In this document: one piece after another, positions 61,981-64,000 of the stretch
Layout of the letters: every line of letters begins with the position of its first letter
Numbering within the stretch: position 1 is the first letter of the stretch
Assembly: GCF_008087345.1 (NCBI RefSeq)
Contig: NZ_VHIB01000001.1
Span: 1,054,001 to 1,118,000 of the forward strand
Length of the DNA stretch: 64,000 bases
Source: Nocardioides caldifontis
GTDB taxonomy: Bacteria > Actinomycetota > Actinomycetes > Propionibacteriales > Nocardioidaceae
Reading direction: 5' to 3'
Made by a program: the position numbers and the translations under genes
The notes under the pieces: model-generated
Told to the model about the DNA's origin: nothing
Database searches by the model: none
Seen by the model: only the letters and a program-made list of their open reading frames with translations

Positions 61981-62395
61981 CCGGGGGACGCCCGACGAGC
62001 GGGCCGCGGTGCTGGCGACCCACGAGGCCTTCTACGCGGCCGTGGAGGCCGGCGACCTCGACCGGCTCGAGGAGCTGTGGACCGAGGAGCCGGACTCGGT
62101 GTGCGTGCACCCGGGGGCGCGGCCGATCCACGGCACCGCGGCGGTCCTGCGCAGCTGGGCGGTGGTCATGGCGACGCGGGAGTACGTCCAGTTCTTCCTC
62201 ACCGACGTCGAGGTGACCGTGGCTGACGACGTGGCCGTCGTCACGTGCACGGAGAACGTCCTCACCGGTGAGGGCGGCGCGAGCACGGCGTTCCAGGGCG
62301 GACGTGGCCAGGCTCTCACCGCCTTGCGGCGTACGAGTGGGGGTTGGCGGTTGTGGTTGCACCAGTCCACGCCGGTAGGGTCAGAACCCATATGA
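61973..62395 (+). CDS. NTF2/SnoaL-like protein inside the folate operon
   Basis: 140 residues, starting 8 bp before the folP stop and overlapping folB by 4 bp, so it is clearly part of the operon. The cone-like alpha+beta barrel is seen in HEAFYAAVEAGDLDRLEELWTEEPDSVCVHPGARPIHGTAAVLRSWAVVM and ALRRTSGGWRLWLHQ. No catalytic residue assignment is possible. It might act on or bind a pterin, or be a later insertion that is kept by coupling. It sits where the canonical folP-folB-folK order would have no gene. Confidence 0.88.
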   Translation: MADRGTPDERAAVLATHEAFYAAVEAGDLDRLEELWTEEPDSVCVHPGARPIHGTAAVLRSWAVVMATREYVQFFLTDVEVTVADDVAVVTCTENVLTGEGGASTAFQGGRGQALTALRRTSGGWRLWLHQSTPVGSEPI

Positions 62396-62811
62396 CCGAG
62401 ACGACGCCCGACCCGACCGCGGCGGCGACGCCCGTGGGGGCGCAGCGCCTGCTCGACCGGCTGAGCATCACCGGCATCGAGGCGTTCGGCCACCACGGTG
62501 TGTTCGACTTCGAGCGCCGTGACGGCCAGCCGTTCGTCGTCGACCTCGTGCTCGGGGTCGACACGCGAGCGGCTGCCGCCAGCGACGACCTCGAGGACAC
62601 CGTCGACTACGGCGCGCTCACCACGCGCGTCAAGGAGGCCGTGGAGGGCGACCCGGTCGACCTCGTCGAGACGGTCGCCCAGCGGGTCGCGGACGTCTGC
62701 CTCGCCGACGACCGGGTCGGCTGGGCCGAGGTGACCCTGCACAAGCCGCAGGCGCCGATCGACGCGACGTTCACCGACGTGGCGCTCACGATCCACCGGA
62801 GCCGCGGGTGA
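62392..62811 (+). CDS. folB: Dihydroneopterin aldolase
   Basis: 139 residues. LSITGIEAFGHHGVFDFERRDGQPFVVDLVL, with the His-Gly and conserved Glu of FolB, and VDYGALTTRVKEAV fit the family; LHKPQAPIDATFTDVALTIHR is the C-terminal signature containing the catalytic Lys. It cleaves dihydroneopterin to 6-hydroxymethyl-dihydropterin and glycolaldehyde. The N-terminal 20 residues (TTPDPTAAATPVGAQRL) are an extra flexible tail. Confidence 0.95.
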   Translation: MTETTPDPTAAATPVGAQRLLDRLSITGIEAFGHHGVFDFERRDGQPFVVDLVLGVDTRAAAASDDLEDTVDYGALTTRVKEAVEGDPVDLVETVAQRVADVCLADDRVGWAEVTLHKPQAPIDATFTDVALTIHRSRG

Positions 62812-62866
62812 GCGGCGCGCACCCGCGCCGCCCGACCTGCCGCCCACACCGACGAGGGGAGCCCCA

Positions 62867-63436
62867 ATGACCGAGACGCCCAACCCCCACCTGGTCGATG
62901 CGGACACCCTGACCGGTGAAATGCGCCCGATCCGCCGCTGTGTGGTGTCCCTCGGCTCCAACAAGGGCGACCGGATGGCGAAGCTGCAGGGAGCGGTCAG
63001 CTCCCTCAAGGACACCCCGGACGTCTGGGTGACCGAGGTGTCGCCCGTCTACGAGACCGAGCCGGTCGACGCCCCCGAGGGCTCCGAGCCGTTCCTCAAC
63101 TGCGTGGTGCTGCTCGACACGACGCTCTCGGCGCACGTCCTGCTCGAGCGCGCCCTCGCGATCGAGTCGGCCTTCGGCCGGCAGCGCGGCACCGTCCCCA
63201 ACGCCCCGCGCACCCTCGACGTCGACCTCATCGTCGTCGGCGACCGCCGGGCCGACGACGAGAGCCTCACGCTCCCGCACCCGCGGGCCCACGAGCGGGC
63301 CTTCGTCCTGGCGCCCTGGCACGACCTCGACCCGGAGGCGGAGATCCCCGGCGTGGGACCCGTGGCGGAGCTGCTGGAGCAGGTCGGCCGCGACGGCATC
63401 GAGCGGCGCGACGACCTGGTCTTCGAGCAGCCCTGA
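62867..63436 (+). CDS. folK: 6-hydroxymethyl-7,8-dihydropterin pyrophosphokinase
   Basis: 189 residues. VVSLGSNKGDRMAKLQGAV at the start, SPVYETEPV, and the HPPK signature RTLDVDLIVVGDRR with the Mg-binding Asp pair. It activates the pterin for FolP. It has a ~25-residue N-terminal extension before the core. The start ATG at 62867 follows GAGGGG after 55 bp of spacer. Confidence 0.95.
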   Translation: MTETPNPHLVDADTLTGEMRPIRRCVVSLGSNKGDRMAKLQGAVSSLKDTPDVWVTEVSPVYETEPVDAPEGSEPFLNCVVLLDTTLSAHVLLERALAIESAFGRQRGTVPNAPRTLDVDLIVVGDRRADDESLTLPHPRAHERAFVLAPWHDLDPEAEIPGVGPVAELLEQVGRDGIERRDDLVFEQP

Positions 63437-63452
63437 CGGCACCCGCCCCGAC

Positions 63453-63962
63453 GTGGTCCCCCCGCTGCCCGGCCCTCCGGAGGAGGACGAGGCACCGCAG
63501 CGCCCCGAGGGTCGGCTCCGCACGACCCGGCCCGGGCTGCTGGTCGGGCTCTTCCTGGCCGGCGTGGTCGTGGGCCGGCTCGTGCGGCCGCTCGCGGCCA
63601 CCTGGGAGCTGACCGCCCCGCGGGTCACCTGGGTCCAGGGGGCGGTGCTCTACCTCGCCGCGACCATCCTCTTCGCCGTCGCCCGGGCCACCCACGTCGC
63701 GGTGCACCAGCGGCGCGAGCGGCTCCTCCCGCACCAGGCGGTGAACCGGCTGGTGCTGGCCAAGTCGTGCGCGCTGACCGGGGCCGCGGTCGCGGGCGGC
63801 TACGTCGGCTACGCCCTCGGGTGGGTCGGCGCGGGCGCCGAGCTCGCCCGGGAGCGCGTCGTGCTCAGCCTGGTCGCCGCCCTCGGCGCCGCGCTCGTCG
63901 CCGTGGGTGCGCTGCTGCTGGAGCGCGCGTGTCGGGTCCGGGACGACGACGAGGCCCACTAG
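63453..63962 (+). CDS. DUF3180 membrane protein
   Basis: 169 residues, GTG start at 63453. Four membrane segments: LLVGLFLAGVVVGRLV, VLYLAATILFAVARATHV, SCALTGAAVAGGYVGYALGWV and VVLSLVAALGAALVAVGALLL. The core NRLVLAKSCALTGA is characteristic. This family follows folK in most actinobacteria; function unknown. Confidence 0.88.
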   Translation: MVPPLPGPPEEDEAPQRPEGRLRTTRPGLLVGLFLAGVVVGRLVRPLAATWELTAPRVTWVQGAVLYLAATILFAVARATHVAVHQRRERLLPHQAVNRLVLAKSCALTGAAVAGGYVGYALGWVGAGAELARERVVLSLVAALGAALVAVGALLLERACRVRDDDEAH

Positions 63963-63972
63963 CCTCGAACCC

Positions 63973-64000
63973 ATGCGCACCCCCGCTCGCCGCCGTCAGC
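63973..64000 (+). CDS. Start of a gene cut by the window edge
   Basis: An ATG at 63973 opens MRTPARRRQ... and continues past the end of the window. Only nine residues are visible. It may be the next gene of the block; too short to name. Confidence 0.25.

Overview
The window is very GC-rich chromosomal DNA with dense, short-gapped and often 4-bp-overlapping genes, many GTG (and one TTG) starts, and typical actinobacterial families: ECF41 sigma factor, PucR regulators, a DUF3180 membrane protein, a DUF2342-type zinc metalloprotease, a GPP34/GOLPH3-like protein and the ppa-dacB-metalloprotease-tilS-hpt-ftsH-folE-folP-folB-folK block. This suggests an actinomycete of the Nocardioidaceae type. The genus is an inference; no ribosomal RNA gene is present. 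There is one tRNA (Tyr).

Layout. 1-1.7 kb: end of an rlmB-like rRNA methyltransferase and an acyl-CoA dehydrogenase. 1.7-6 kb (minus): an operon of a Cu/Zn-SOD-like exported protein, ECF sigma factor, zinc-finger anti-sigma-like membrane protein, ABC ATPase and two permeases. 6-10.5 kb: a metal-receptor protein without signal peptide, an orphan phage-tail-sheath-like protein, a thioredoxin/NHL protein and a GPP34 protein. 10.6-17 kb: LysE exporter, MMPL transporter opposite a PadR regulator and its partner membrane protein, DUF1905, aroQ, sirtuin, a 56-aa coiled-coil protein, YajQ and tRNA-Tyr. 17-25.5 kb: two complete dimethylformamidase-like operons, each a small plus a large subunit with the iron-ligand residues kept and each with its own PucR regulator. 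25.7-30.3 kb: MFS transporter, a TetR/SDR pair with a clear operator, a frameshifted acetoacetate-decarboxylase-family gene and a GGDEF protein. 30.3-35 kb: a secreted phytase-like/glycerophosphodiesterase fusion, a hydroxyacid dehydrogenase and two alpha/beta hydrolases. 35-38.1 kb (minus): methyltransferase, a 78-aa Asp/Gly/Thr repeat peptide, a JmjC/cupin oxygenase and a ferredoxin-like protein; this could be an undescribed peptide-modification system. 38.3-44.4 kb: DHA2 exporter, a chimeric pseudogene, a flavin-barrel protein, an MBL hydrolase, and an AhpD-like protein with ECF41 sigma factor behind an ECF41-type promoter. 44.4-48.3 kb: TPP riboswitch and thiBPQ thiamine importer. 48.4-53.5 kb: PAP2 phosphatase, a probable structured RNA with terminator, a NlpC/P60 cell-wall hydrolase and an acyl-CoA oxidase. 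53.5-64 kb: the conserved housekeeping block ending with the folate genes.

The least ordinary parts are the 35-37.3 kb peptide cluster, the duplicated formamidase units with a shared GTGC-N5-GCAC motif in their control regions, the orphan tail sheath gene, and the candidate RNA at 49.6-49.8 kb. All assignments rest on reading the sequence and on recalled family features; no database search was run.
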